From NCBI GenBank assembly GCA_029378245.1, contig JARKIF010000013.1, positions 930,001-994,000 on the forward strand: a DNA stretch of 64,000 nt, read 5' to 3'. The DNA is from Roridomyces roridus (lineage: Eukaryota; Basidiomycota; Agaricomycetes; Agaricales; Mycenaceae). The position numbers were made by a program, and so were the translations under genes. Below the pieces are notes generated by a model. The model searched no databases, was not told the origin of the DNA, and saw only the letters and a program-made list of their open reading frames with translations. Positions 22,812-33,499 of this stretch are shown piece by piece (positions within the stretch are counted from its first letter, which is position 1; the number at the start of each line of letters is the position of its first letter).

Positions 22812-23888
22812 AAATGATCTGGCTCATCTGGCAGCAGATGGGTCAGACGCGCCAGATCGCCAGAATCACATCTGGCAGCATAATGACACGCCTGGCGCCA
22901 GGAATGACTTCTGGCGCCAGAATACATTTCTAGTGGAATACGGTACAGTGTGATAAAATGAGCTATCGCGTACAGAGCACGCAACAACGCAACAACGCCC
23001 AGCGAGGTTAGCAGTCACCCATCAACCACACAGATACCCGGTCGATGCCATGCAGTCATCCCGATGCCGGCGGATGCGACAACAGCTGATGGCGGATACG
23101 ACAAGGGAAGGAGGGCTGGAGATGCCGCCGCGCACTACGCTCGGGGTCGAGGGGCGCGTGTGAAACGCCGGGGGTGTCAGGGTCGATGCACAACGTACAG
23201 GCAGAAAGAGGTCAGCGAGAGTATTGATTTTGGAGCGGTGTCACGCACCATCCGTCGAGAATCCCGGATCCGTCGCTAGCTACACGACCGCCACGCCACA
23301 GACCGCCCGATATTCCAAGTCACAAAGAGAGCAGGTCTTGAGTTGAGGACACCAGCTTCAGCACAGAGAGCGATGGGTTGAGGCAGGCCTTAAGAGGAGA
23401 ATGAGCTCTTGAGGTAAGGACACTTGAAGCACGTCGAGGGCAACACGAGGATATGCAGTTCTTGTGGGACATAGGAGCTTGAAGACTTGCCGGGTAAAGA
23501 CTTGATTGCGCCAGCGTACAGACAAGGATAGGAAGGGAGGAAGGGGGTGAGGATGGGGGGCAACGAGAAGAGGAGGAGCGGGAAGATGAAGGGAGAGGAC
23601 AAGTGGTGCTGCGGGCGTTTGATCAACAATGGCGCAATTTTTGATCAAATGCCGATCTTCCGTACCACGTGCGCTCGGACTTGTCGTTTTTAAGAACTCC
23701 GTGGCTTCGAGCCACTTCAAGGCAGCGAGCACCAGTACCTATTGGATGACTCTCGATGTGCGGAACCATAGAGAACCATTCCACGGCTTGAAACAGAGGA
23801 ATTTCTGTCAAAACATTTTTGGCCATGTCAACCAGACAGATCAGATGGTGCCAGATCTCGCCAGATGCGCCAGATGGATTGAGTTTTG
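22812..23888. mobile_element. Insertion with ATCTGGC subterminal repeats
   Basis: Comparison with the copy at 42060-42130 shows about 1.08 kb inserted here. Both ends are inverted-repeat-like (CAAACTGAAATGATCTGGC on the left; the right reads CAAAACTCAATCCATCTGGC in reverse) and are dense in GCCAGA/TCTGGC words. The interior is non-coding. Exact ends and target duplication could not be fixed. Its behaviour resembles the hAT-type elements elsewhere in the window. Confidence 0.6.
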
Positions 23889-24337
23889 CTGATGGGTGAG
23901 CCGCCGAGTTGCTCTATCGTAGTTTTGGTGTGACAGTGAGAAGCGAGAGAGTGAGCACAGAAAACACACGATAAAACCATTCTGAATTTAAATTCAAGGT
24001 TCGCCGTGGAAAGCCCAGGGATGACTTCATTCTGCTTGAATAAGGCTAACAAGCCTTTATACCTTTAGAACCACGTCAATCATGAAGACTCGCTATGTTA
24101 AACCGAGTGAGCCGGTGAGCGCAACGCGATCGGAGATTTCAACTGTGGGAACAAATTCTTGGATCCGGAGGTTCCAGGTCTGATCGCACTACTTAACTCG
24201 AGGCGCGCTTTCTCCATTTCCTCATTTTTCAAAACCCCCGCCCAACGACGTCCCGACTTGTGTGCGAAAGAAAGAAAAAAGGAACATCAAATGACGACCT
24301 AATATCTATTTCTAATAGGAACATGTAACGTGTCATA

Positions 24338-24553
24338 TCAATTGACCCCACCGAACCGCTCCTGATAGAACTGTTGCGCAGCCTGAATCGGGTCGTATGC
24401 GAGGAGTTTCATCTGCAGCTCTTTATCTGCTCGAAAGTGTTAGCTCAGCACCGCACCATTGCGTCGCAGGGCGACGGCGGCTGTTAGACCACCAATACCC
24501 GCACCGATGATGGAGATGGTAAGAGGCCGAGAGTTGTTGCTGGAAGCAGACAT
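24338..24553 (-). pseudogene. Monooxygenase copy D collapsed to first and last exons
   Basis: On the minus strand, exon 1 of the family (start ATG at 24553, with ISIIGAGIGGLTAAVALRR) runs straight into a 30-bp remnant of the last intron and then the family's 89-nt final exon (KELQMKLLAYDP to FGGVN and TGA at 24338). Everything between, including the DG and GD motifs, is deleted. The remnant still has GT and AG ends, and exons 24553-24457 and 24426-24338 join in phase to a 61-residue frame. It cannot be an active monooxygenase. A 30-bp intron may be too short to splice. Confidence 0.8.
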
Positions 24554-24683
24554 CTGTAAACTTTTCGTTCTTGCTGAGACCAAAACTCTGGGGTGCCTGC
24601 GGCTTAAATACCTGTGAGAGCAAGTCCGTTTATCCAGAGCTTGCGCAAGTCCCTCCGTTCACCCGTCCGAGATGCGTGATATG

Positions 24684-25316
24684 TAGTGGTGGCAAGGTCC
24701 GGTTCACAAAACGGTTCGAACCTGAACCGAACCTGAACCGGACGCGGGTTCAGCGTTCAGGTTCGGACATTTCCCGAACCTGAACGCAAGTTCGGTTCAA
24801 GGTTCAGTTGTGGGCGCACGCGTTCGAACGCCAAACGCGAAATTGAACGCCAGCGCCGAATTTCGGTGGATTTCGATGTGAATCTGAGGCATTTCGGGGT
24901 GTCTCACCGCCAGTTGCCACGATTATACCATCCGGTCCACCCTCGGCTCTTTTCACCCCATTTTGATGCGGCGGAGACGAGAGAATGATAACCCCGGCTT
25001 CGTGGATGGCGTATCAACGGCGTCGGGAGCCCTTTAGTCGGATGTTTCGGCCCCGGAGGGTGATTAGAGACCCCGATAATGATTCCCGTCGGTACTCACC
25101 AGGTGCTAATGGACCTAGAATATTGTTCTGACCGGCCTTTACTCGGATTGTTGTGTTGAAATTCTTGGGGGTTCGAACGTGTTCGAACGTCGAACCGAAC
25201 GCGAACGCGGATTCAGGTTCAAGGTTCGGGAAATGCCCGAACCGAACGCCAGGTTCAGGTTCGAGGTTCGCAAAAATTGATGCTGAACCGGACCGAACCG
25301 AACCTTGCCACCACTA
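24684..25316. mobile_element. hAT-type MITE 2
   Basis: The inverted ends are TAGTGGTGGCAAGGTCCGGT and its near-perfect complement at 25316. The element is flanked by a perfect 8-bp duplication, GTGATATG (24676-24683 and 25317-25324). Both subterminal regions are made of reiterated GGTTCGAACCTGAACC-type words taken from the element's own ends. The 633 bp are non-coding. It split the conserved 5' flank of monooxygenase copy D. Confidence 0.92.
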
Positions 25317-26035
25317 GTGATATGGTGTCCGCGTCTTGATCGGAGCGATGAAGTTGGTGGCGGCGCAGCCTCTGCTTGCAGGATTATGAGTGCACTCTAC
25401 CACAAAGAAGGGGCTCACAAAGCCTATCTTTACGCCTCCAGAGCGTCCCCCTCAAGCCCAAGTACTTCCAGCTTTCCGATGCTGGCAGCTGGACATCCGA
25501 AATGGAGACGGGCGGCACATCGTTGGCCCGTGGCCATTCTACCGACCGTTTAACCGTGAAGAGTGGTGCCTTTGACGTCCGAGCTGGTGGCGGAGAGATT
25601 GGGGTATAGATGAGAAGTACAGTCTCTCGGCCGCGGACATGGATGATGGAGGTGAGCGGCAAGCACAAGAGGCATCTGATCGGCTGAGATGCTGACTTAA
25701 CTATACCCACGGTTCATTCGGCAGCATCTTGATCACGAGGCGGCGTCGAGGCCACATCCCAGCGGCGCAAAATAATGTTCCCGAGCCGATTCCGTGCCAG
25801 CAAATGAAATATCAATATACCTCACGGAACAGCAGAATCGAGAGACGGAATTAACTGCAGGTTGATGCAGGAATTGTATGGTTCCCCGGCCCGTTCAAAC
25901 ACCGGTTGAGAAGTGGCGGAAAGTAAGGAAGCTGTGGAGATGCACGATGGACCTCCAAGGTCAGTGAAATTTCACATGCGGCCAAAAAAAAAAGGGATTG
26001 GGATCTAATCAATATGGCGCTTCCGAAGTGTCTGG
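25317..26035 (-). repeat. Monooxygenase 5' flank, copy D
   Basis: This stretch matches, in inverse orientation, 1950-2700 upstream of monooxygenase A, and also 45430-46010. Landmarks are GACGGGCGGCACATCGTTGG, CTACCGACCGTTTAACCGTG, and further out CCTCCAAGGTCAGTG. No gene is present. Confidence 0.6.
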
Positions 26036-26100
26036 GGGAATCGAACCTCGCACGTTGGCCGGCATACTTACCTCAATCCTAGTGCCGCCCAACTTACTGA
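26036..26100 (-). repeat. tRNA-like SINE unit
   Basis: Inverse copy of the unit at 1985-2072. The minus strand contains GGCACTAGGATTGAGGTAAG and the T-arm GTGCGAGGTTCGATTCCCCC. Confidence 0.5.
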
Positions 26101-26889
26101 CCTGCATTGACTGAGAGCACAGTTGAGGGAATGAGATTCCCAGTCTGAGGGGAACTACTCAGTACCCACCCCGAGATAGTACGATCAACCACCGGTCCAC
26201 CGCTCATAGCCGACCCTGGCATGTTGAAAGTAAGGGTGGAACTCTTATGGAGTGTGGTGTGCATATGCGATGCTGCGTGAAAGTAGGAAAAAAGTGTCCG
26301 CTGAGAGCGGGAGATGGAAGCTACCGGTGGCAGAGTCGTGGAAGGATTCATCCGTTTCGACGATTGACCAGGCAGCGCAGTGGTCCACCGTTACGTCGTC
26401 CGGGATCGGCCAGGGCTGGAGGGACCAGGTGAGACTGACATCTAAGAAAAACTAGAAGGATTACTTGGATATCCATCGCAGCAAACTGAGACGATTCCCG
26501 AGCGCGAAGACCAGTCCAGAGCAACACGACAATGATTCAGAGGAATGCGGCACGGATGTAGGGTCTACGGGCAGAGCGGAACTGGTGAGCTACGGGGGCA
26601 GGCAGATCTTGAGAAGCCAGCGGGATTTTGGAGTCCATCAGTGCGTGTGAGTAGGGAGTATCGTCGTAGCCGTTGTTTAAATACGATACGTAGGCTGCGC
26701 CGCAGTGAGATGACAGCAGGTGGCGTCAGTTACCATCGAGCTGCGCGCGAGCGAAGGTCCAACCAAGTATTCGATCCCCGCTGGCGTACACGATAAGAAG
26801 GGGGAGTCCAGAGCAGGCAGCGATGCTTCTCGCTCTTCAAATCTAGCCCCTCGAACTCGAGTCTCCAATGTCCATCAGAGCGCAGTCAA
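26101..26889. other. No supported gene
   Basis: Open frames here are short and show no domain or consistent splicing. Confidence 0.35.
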
Positions 26890-27305
26890 TAGAGACTTTG
26901 CGGTGAGCCACCCGGGTGGCTCCAACGGCATGCGGTTCCGAGTGGCTACGTCATATCTGGTGGCTGGATCGGGATGGTTGTATTCAACGACGAGGGTGCC
27001 CTTTTGACCCAGCAATCCTGAATTTGACTTCAGGATGTCATCAACAAATGGAAACTGCAGGATTTTCCCCTGTACCAATAGAGATAATGACAAGTTCCAA
27101 TTGAAATTCATGTTCTCAATGGTTTTCGGGCTTCGACGGGGTGGATAGGCCATTAGGCATCTACATAGACTCATTTAGGTTCAGATACAAGCCACTGGGA
27201 TACAGGAATGCAGCCACCGGTAGGCCACCAGATGACGTAGCCACCCGTTACCGCATGCCGTTGGAGCCACCAGGTGGCGCCTGGTGGCTCACCGCAAAGT
27301 CTCTA
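26890..27305. mobile_element. Inverted-repeat MITE, target duplication not visible
   Basis: The ends are perfect inverted copies for at least 23 bp (TAGAGACTTTGCGGTGAGCC), and similarity continues about 90 bp inwards. TGGTGGC/GCCACC words are repeated inside both ends. The TAGAGAC terminus resembles hAT ends, but the flanks (GCAGTCAA and ATGTCGGT) do not match, so the duplication has decayed or one end has recombined. Confidence 0.7.
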
Positions 27306-28376
27306 ATGTCGGTTTGTGATTGGCTTGTGAGTCGTGACATATATGTCACACGAAAGCCGTATATAGAGCCAGCGAGGGGGAGCTCAAATACTTCCAGTCG
27401 GTTCTATTGGGTGCGTCTTGAGCGCAAATGCAGGCGACAGCAGAGCGCAATCGGCGAGGACTTGGCTCGCCGCCAGCCGGACGATCCATGAACGAAAGTG
27501 CGGTTCAAGAATGCAGCACGTAGTAAAAACTGGTGGATTTGCTGGGACCGCCGGCAAGAGACATCCATCTGGATTCGGTGCTGATGTGGGTGGCGGAAAG
27601 AGAGGTGGTGTCACGTGTTGCAGTGATCTGATTACTTAATTCACCAAAAGCCGAGAAGCGGCATCATAGTACATTGATTCACGGATCAAACGGCAGACAT
27701 GGTGTTCTTCTCAGCTCGCATCGCACTTTCGTCACCGTGTCCGCGTCGTGCAGTGGGTTCTAAAGGTGACCGGGTCCGCAATGAGCGAAACGGGAGTGCC
27801 CTGGACTAGATGTTCATGTTAATGGACATGTAAGTATTTTATATCATTTCAGTGCCATCTACCGGCGATGATTCGTAGATGCACAATGCATTTGATCACT
27901 CGGCGGCGGCGGTTTTACTGACGGCACGTTACTATGAGTATTAGGGGCCGGGCGTAACGCACGGTGCGGAGATGATTAAAAGAGTCTGATGCGAACATGT
28001 CGCGGTCCACGAGAATATGTGGTACATCGTTTGACAAACACAACCCCTATATCATCGCCAGTGATTCTCCAACACGGTCAAAAAAGAGATATTTACCGTC
28101 TGAGCAAACCTAATGTCATCAATGGAGCCACCATGCCATCGAGATGTCATTGTCAAAGGAAGAACACGCGGAATGCTGACTGTGCTCGGAATCTCCCAGC
28201 TGGCCGCGACATATTCTCGCTGGCTGTACAGTGGAATGGTTCGATTGCATACAAGAAGTGCCAACTTCATGTTGAAAATCGTCTTCCACCCGGACCTTCC
28301 GAAGCAGACTTCATCTGGATGTAAGGGAGTTTGGAGCTGCACGACCGTTCAACCGGAGTTCAATCACTGAAGTAGG
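27306..28376. other. No supported gene; jacalin upstream region
   Basis: A 16-bp palindrome, GTGACATATATGTCAC, lies near 27335-27350. No coding frame is convincing. Confidence 0.4.
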
Positions 28377-28384
28377 TATAAAAA
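28377..28384 (+). promoter_or_regulatory. TATA box of the jacalin-like gene
   Basis: TATAAAAA, 47 bp before the ATG. Confidence 0.55.
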
Positions 28385-28430
28385 GTGGGCATCTTGGACA
28401 GAACAACTCATCCTCAGAAAGACACCATCC

Positions 28431-29301
28431 ATGGACGCTGCAGCAACCCAGTACAACACCGCGATCGTCCAATCCCCCACTGTTGGACGCATCCTCGACG
28501 CCGGTCGCTTCAATGATATCGAGCAGGGTATGAGCATCATCGACAGATTCCGCACAAAATTTTGACCTCTAACCAGTCATCTCCTCTGGTGGTCAGGGTG
28601 GTATCAACGCCAACAACCCCATTTCCAAGATTATTGTATTGCACGGCGAAGTGGTAGGTTCAAATGAGCGTTCTCTCGTTTCGGGCTCACTGAGGCTTTA
28701 CAGATCGACGGTCTCGAAATCACTTACAGGAAGACCGACGGTGGAGGGACTGGAGTTCCGGTTCCGCACGGTACATCTACCCAGACGACCGATACAAACC
28801 TGCAGCAGACTCCCGTCGAACTCAAGGGTAAGCAGATCCCGTCGCATTTGAAGAAAAGTCGACATAGTACGCCTTCCAGCCACCGAGCAGATCATTGCGA
28901 TCACTGGGATGCACGGATTGTCCCAGCCCGATGTGCAGTTTGGGCACCGTGTCGTCCGCATCCAGTTTGCAATTTACGACAAGGCTACGGGGGAAATGCG
29001 CGTCACCAAGGCAAGTGAGATCAACGTTCAACCTGCGAAAGCGGCGATGCTAATCAAACGAGTGAGTCTAGGTCTTCGGTAGCAGGAGCTCGACCCCCTT
29101 CGTCGTGACCGCGAACGGAAATTTTGTTTCGTTCGGAGGATATGCCATCAACTCCCTCGACAGTGGTATGTCCGTTGAACATTTCCTGATCAGGCTTTGC
29201 TGACAAGTGCGGGGAATCCAGTCGCTCAAGCTGCGAAGAAGGGAGTCGAAGGCGGCATTTACGGCCTGTTCTTCGACGACGTCGAATACGAGACTGTTTG
29301 A
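28431..29301 (+). CDS. Jacalin-like lectin domain protein
   Basis: The exons are 28431-28527, 28577-28653, 28704-28827, 28880-29010, 29072-29165 and 29222-29301, giving 603 nt and 200 residues. After about 30 N-terminal residues the jacalin beta-prism pattern appears in order: SSGGQGG, a strand with IIVLHGEVIDGLEITYR, a GGGTGVPVPHGT loop, TEQIIAITGMHG, and FGS...TPFVV late in the domain. No signal peptide is seen, so a cytosolic or unconventionally released carbohydrate-binding protein is likely. Sugar specificity cannot be read. Intron 4 begins GCAAGT, a GC-AG intron; the other four introns are GT-AG. A TATA box lies just upstream. Confidence 0.8.
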
Positions 29302-31070
29302 ATTGCTTTGAGCGAGAAGTAGGGGCGTCGAGGTTTGGGTATTCAACTATCCTGTCTGATTCTGAGTAAAATATATTTGTGCGGCCGTTGAATCTGAGCT
29401 GGAGCGTCGGCGGGAGATTGAGAGCTTTAGAGGTGATTCTTGGCGATGATAGCTGCCTCTGGTGGTGTATCGTGGCAAAGATTCCTCTGCGTGAATGGAA
29501 TCCACTTTGGATTAAGAATGAGCACGTACTAACCTGGATGAACCAAGAACGACGGCGCACTGGTGAGACATAGAAGAAAATACACGGACGAACAGACGCC
29601 GCTGGGGAATTAGATCAATGTTTTGAGCGGAATTAATATTGCAACCAGACACTCCTCGGATGCTATTGGGCGCGTACCAGTTCCCTGGTCGAGGTAATGA
29701 GTCCCGCCGTCAGCGAAAACGAATAGCACATACCAGAATTACGCAGATTCGAGCCCAACGAGCCCGAGGGTATGAGATGCAGCACAGACTAAATAAATGG
29801 AACATATCGACCCGGAATTCGACTGCGGATGATCAATTATTTGAGTGGAGTCAATCCCGCATCCAAGTTGAATCTATTTAACTTGCCTGGACCTCGGAGT
29901 TTCCGGAATTGATACCTTTTTCGCATTAGTTCGAGAATATGAAATGGGACCGTTCAAAGTTCAAGACGCAGACAGATCGACGACGCATCAAGTTGAATTG
30001 AATTGTACCTACCTAAACTCGAGTGAAACACAGTAAACATGAGTCGGAACTTGGGACGAGTGGCCACTCATCGAGTACTCATCATCCATTCAACCAACTT
30101 GAAAGGGCGCGCGCCGACGTGGAGTTCAGTGTCGAGCAAGAACCCTCACCTAATGTACCCAATGATCGTAAACCAGAACATGGAAAATTGAACTGGGTTA
30201 GGTATTGCTAATTCGGCCAGGAGGTATACTGCGTTGTTCAGACTGGTTGAGCTCTTGTCGCATACCAGGACGAAGGCAATCAACGTACCGAGTAAATCAA
30301 GTTGACTCCGACACACAGTGCAACGCGAGTAACGGACCTTATCGAACAGAATGGCGGCAACTAGATGCGCAAATGGGAGCTAGTCGGGCGACAAGCATGC
30401 ATTTGAAACGAAGAGACCTTCTGCAATTCGAGTCAACGGTTGTCGACAGGCGGCAAGCAAGTAGCTATAGGGACGCGGTTGACGTACGCATGTTCACGAC
30501 CTGATCCATAATCAACCACCCCTACTTGGCACGGTCTGAGTCTGAATCAAACAGGCGTAGTTGGTGCAAAAGAATAGAGCGGCCGTTCAATCTGAGCTGG
30601 GGCGTTGGCACCGCGAGAAGCGGCCGTTCTGCCATGAGGTTTAAGTTATGAAATCGCCGGATGGAAGAAACTACTCATTCTGTTGAGCACATTCCACCTA
30701 GCCCCAGGTGCGATACATCAAGGAACGCGTCGTGTCAGGACTCGAGAAGGAATTCCGGCGTATCGGGTGCTAGTGGTAGAATTGACACCCATGGAAGCCT
30801 CCAGCCGCGCCTTCCCCTTGTCGCGAAAGTGAAAGAAGAGTGGACGCACCGACGGCACTAAAGATCATCTGCGTCGGACCAAAACCGATGAATCTTGAAT
30901 CAATCACGGCTGTGGGGAGAAGATATAGCCACCAATGGGAGATAACTGGATGACTTGCCGGAGAGAAGACCAGCGGACATGCCAGCAAAGATAGCGTCCC
31001 GGCGTGCGCCCTGAGTGACGTCAAGAGGGCTTTAGGTTCGAGTTAATGTACCCGGCCTTCAGCATCGGCA
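29302..31070. other. Gene-poor stretch
   Basis: No supported gene. The word GCGGCCGTTSAATCTGAGCTGG occurs at about 29380 and again at about 30582 in the same orientation, perhaps the trace of a repeat or an excised element. Confidence 0.35.
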
Positions 31071-31079
31071 GGAAGCGGT

Positions 31080-32450
31080 GTATTCAGGTCGCGGTGGGCA
31101 ACTTCTGAAAGGCGTGGTCGCAGTCGGAAAGCAAGTCGTCTTTGATGCGCCATCACTGATGGTCTACCGTCTGCTCATGACACCCACCAACGACGTTCTC
31201 CTGCAGCAAGTTTTCCCGCTGCTTGTCCTCTTCGTTGGACCCGCCCTATCTATCCTCATCTTTTCATCGCTACGCACCCGACTCTCGTGATCCAGTATCG
31301 CCTTCAGCTCTCTCTTGCCTTAGAACTGGATCTCGGAGACCCACACAAAGGACCGAGACGACTACGACGACTCGATCGAAAAGCGCCCTGTACGCACATG
31401 CGGACAGCAAGTCTTCGCCAAAGGGAACTCTCCAACACTCTTGATAGGAGGGAAGGGTGCTCTGTTCCCGGGTAAGTTGGTGAATATGTCGGGGACGCAT
31501 TGCTAAATTATGGACTCTACGAGTGAGTGCTTATTATCCTACCTGCTGAGACACGGCCTTTCCGAATGTCTCAGACGGACGCGTCATCGCAGCCCTCCTT
31601 ATCCTGTACGTCATCCAGGCCTCGGTCCCTTGCCCTCGCTGCCACCGTACCTCTGCGTAATCCGCACCCGTACTGAGGCCCTCGACATCCCCACGCCCGT
31701 CGTCACCCAACTCGACACACCTACACGACGGTGAGAATGAGGCGGGTGGGGAGGAGGAGGAGATGGGCCCCAGCCCTTTCGATGGCCTGACGGCTACGCG
31801 CCAGGCGGTACACGGCGGCCATCCAGCACTTTGCGTTTGATAGCTTGCAACTCCCGTTGGATTCTACGGGCGGGGTGAGTCGATTGTCTTTCTGTTTCCA
31901 TCTCCGGTCTTCCTGGGTGGTCGACGTCCTCTTTATGTGCCTCAATCTCTATTCTCCGTCCATGCTAACGTCTCCTGTCAGAAGCTAGATAGCGCGGCAA
32001 TGCGCAGACCCTCAGTCGTGGTAAGAGACAAAAGACTGATATATTAAGTACCTAGATAGCGCGGCAATGCGCAGACTACATAGACACTCGTAAGTATGCT
32101 AGATACATAAGAAAGAGATAAAGGCACGTACCCCTCAGTCGTGGTAAGAGACAAAAGACTGAGGGACACGTGTCGATGGCGTGGACGTGGGTAAGGAAGT
32201 GGAGAAGCCGGGTGTGAAGGCCCGGGGTGGATGATAATCAACTTTTGACATCTCCTACAGACTCCCCTCGCCGCCCTCCTGCGTGCCGCGTGCCTAAACC
32301 ACCCTCGAGATCCTACAAGACTGCACCTGCCGACGCTGCGATTTGCGAGTGACCGCAAGGCGACTCGCAGACGAGATCGTCACACTCGAAGCGCCTGCTC
32401 TGCGCATCAATGGCATGATTGTGACGGCTATTTTGACGACGGAGATGTAG
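31080..32450 (+). pseudogene. Ubiquitin carboxyl-terminal hydrolase (USP) pseudogene
   Basis: Fragments of a membrane-anchored USP appear in the correct order but in different frames. They are a hydrophobic N-terminal helix (FPLLVLFVGPALSILIF), the Cys box LVNMSGTHC near 31470-31500, EALDIPTPVVTQL near 31675-31710, IQHFAFDSLQLPLDSTG near 31815-31870, and the zinc-ribbon-like LEILQDCTCRRCDLRVTARR near 32310-32360. Directly after the catalytic Cys the frame meets TAA and is shifted. The order resembles yeast Ubp16/USP30-type enzymes. Assignment rests on motif memory only. The 3' end abuts a GH5 intron fragment. Confidence 0.6.
31984..32163. repeat. Short direct repeats within the USP remnant
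   Basis: AGATAGCGCGGCAATGCGCA occurs twice (about 31986 and 32055), and CCTCAGTCGTGGTAAGAGAC occurs twice (about 32010 and 32132), interleaved in the same order. This points to a local tandem duplication of roughly 70-120 bp. Confidence 0.7.
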
Positions 32451-32471
32451 AAGAGGATGGTCAGGTCGATC

Positions 32472-32536
32472 TGGCGGGACGTGTGTCTCTGTCACATCCG
32501 TCTGCCGATGCTTTTGTGGCGTTGAGCCGAGGGCTA
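32472..32536 (+). repeat. Detached piece of GH5 intron 4
   Basis: These 65 bp match 61619-61682 in intron 4 of GH5 copy 3, with a few substitutions. The intron sequence that should follow resumes only at about 34247, so this is the upstream part of GH5 copy 2's intron, separated from the rest by 1.7 kb. Confidence 0.75.
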
Positions 32537-32926
32537 CATCAGGAAAACCTGAAGTCGCTAATTGTCGGTAATTACCACCATATACCGGAGAATGTCTGAT
32601 TGTACATGATTTTTCTGATGTCTAAGTCCCGATATTTTCGTACAAAATGTTGAATGAATGGCTGACAAGTGTCGACATATGGCCCCATTTGGAACAGGTA
32701 TCTCTGCATTCAGAGCAGATCTCTCTCTTGTTTTTGGACAGATGTACACGAAAGTGAACTATATTGCAGATTAAATACAAGTTATACTGTAGGAGGGTAC
32801 CGGGAAGAGCCTATTTACTAAAGATGAAAGTCCATTGGGTATCTAGACGAGCACGGAACTAGTCATCCAGGTGGAGAAGGTCCATCGCGGCATCATGCAT
32901 CTGAGACCCCGAGCCATAACCCACAG

Positions 32927-33433
32927 CAGTATTCGCCCAGAGGGCTTTGAATCGGGATCCCGGCGGCTCAGAGCCCTTTGCCCTTTGCAAAGGGCTTTGG
33001 CCAAAGCCCATCTCAGAGCCCTAGTATTTTTTATTATTTTATTATTTAAAAGGTCCAGTAGGGATCGCCAGTGTCCCCGGCCATCTACTTAGTAGAGCGG
33101 AATGGGATGATTGGGAATTCCGAATGGGAATGGGAAGCGAGGAAGTGTGGGCATGGGGTAGACAAGTGGGGCTTCATAGGTGTTAGGCCTGCGGAGAGGG
33201 AGGCGGACAATGGCATGCGACGAGGTCGGAGGGGCCCATTGTTCGCTGCGGCTGTCGGCTGTCGGTCAAGCGGTGTCGACGCGTCATTGCGGTGACGCAT
33301 CAGCGATCTGAGTTGCACGTGATCTCAGAGCCCTCTGAAGGGCTTTGAACTCGACGAAAATTTTCAGAGCCCTCTGCACAGAGCCCTCAAAGGGTTCTGA
33401 GCTCAGAGGGCTTTGCCCTTTGGGCGAACACTG
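32927..33433. mobile_element. hAT-type MITE 3
   Basis: The inverted ends are CAGTATTCGCCCAGAGGGC and CAGTGTTCGCCCAAAGGGC. A perfect 8-bp duplication, ACCCACAG, flanks them (32919-32926 and 33434-33441). The interior is built of CAGAGCCCT/AGGGCTTTG words derived from the ends. It is non-coding and 507 bp long. It lies at the 3' side of the DUF6532 fragment. Confidence 0.92.
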
Positions 33434-33499
33434 ACCCACAGTGTTGACGGCGGTGTTGAGGCTGTGTGGAGTGAGCATAGTGGCAACTGAGAAAGAAAT

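Noticed and set aside
31984..32163. Possible CRISPR-like direct repeats
   Set aside because: Only two copies of each of two different words, in a eukaryotic pseudogene; simple local duplication explains them.
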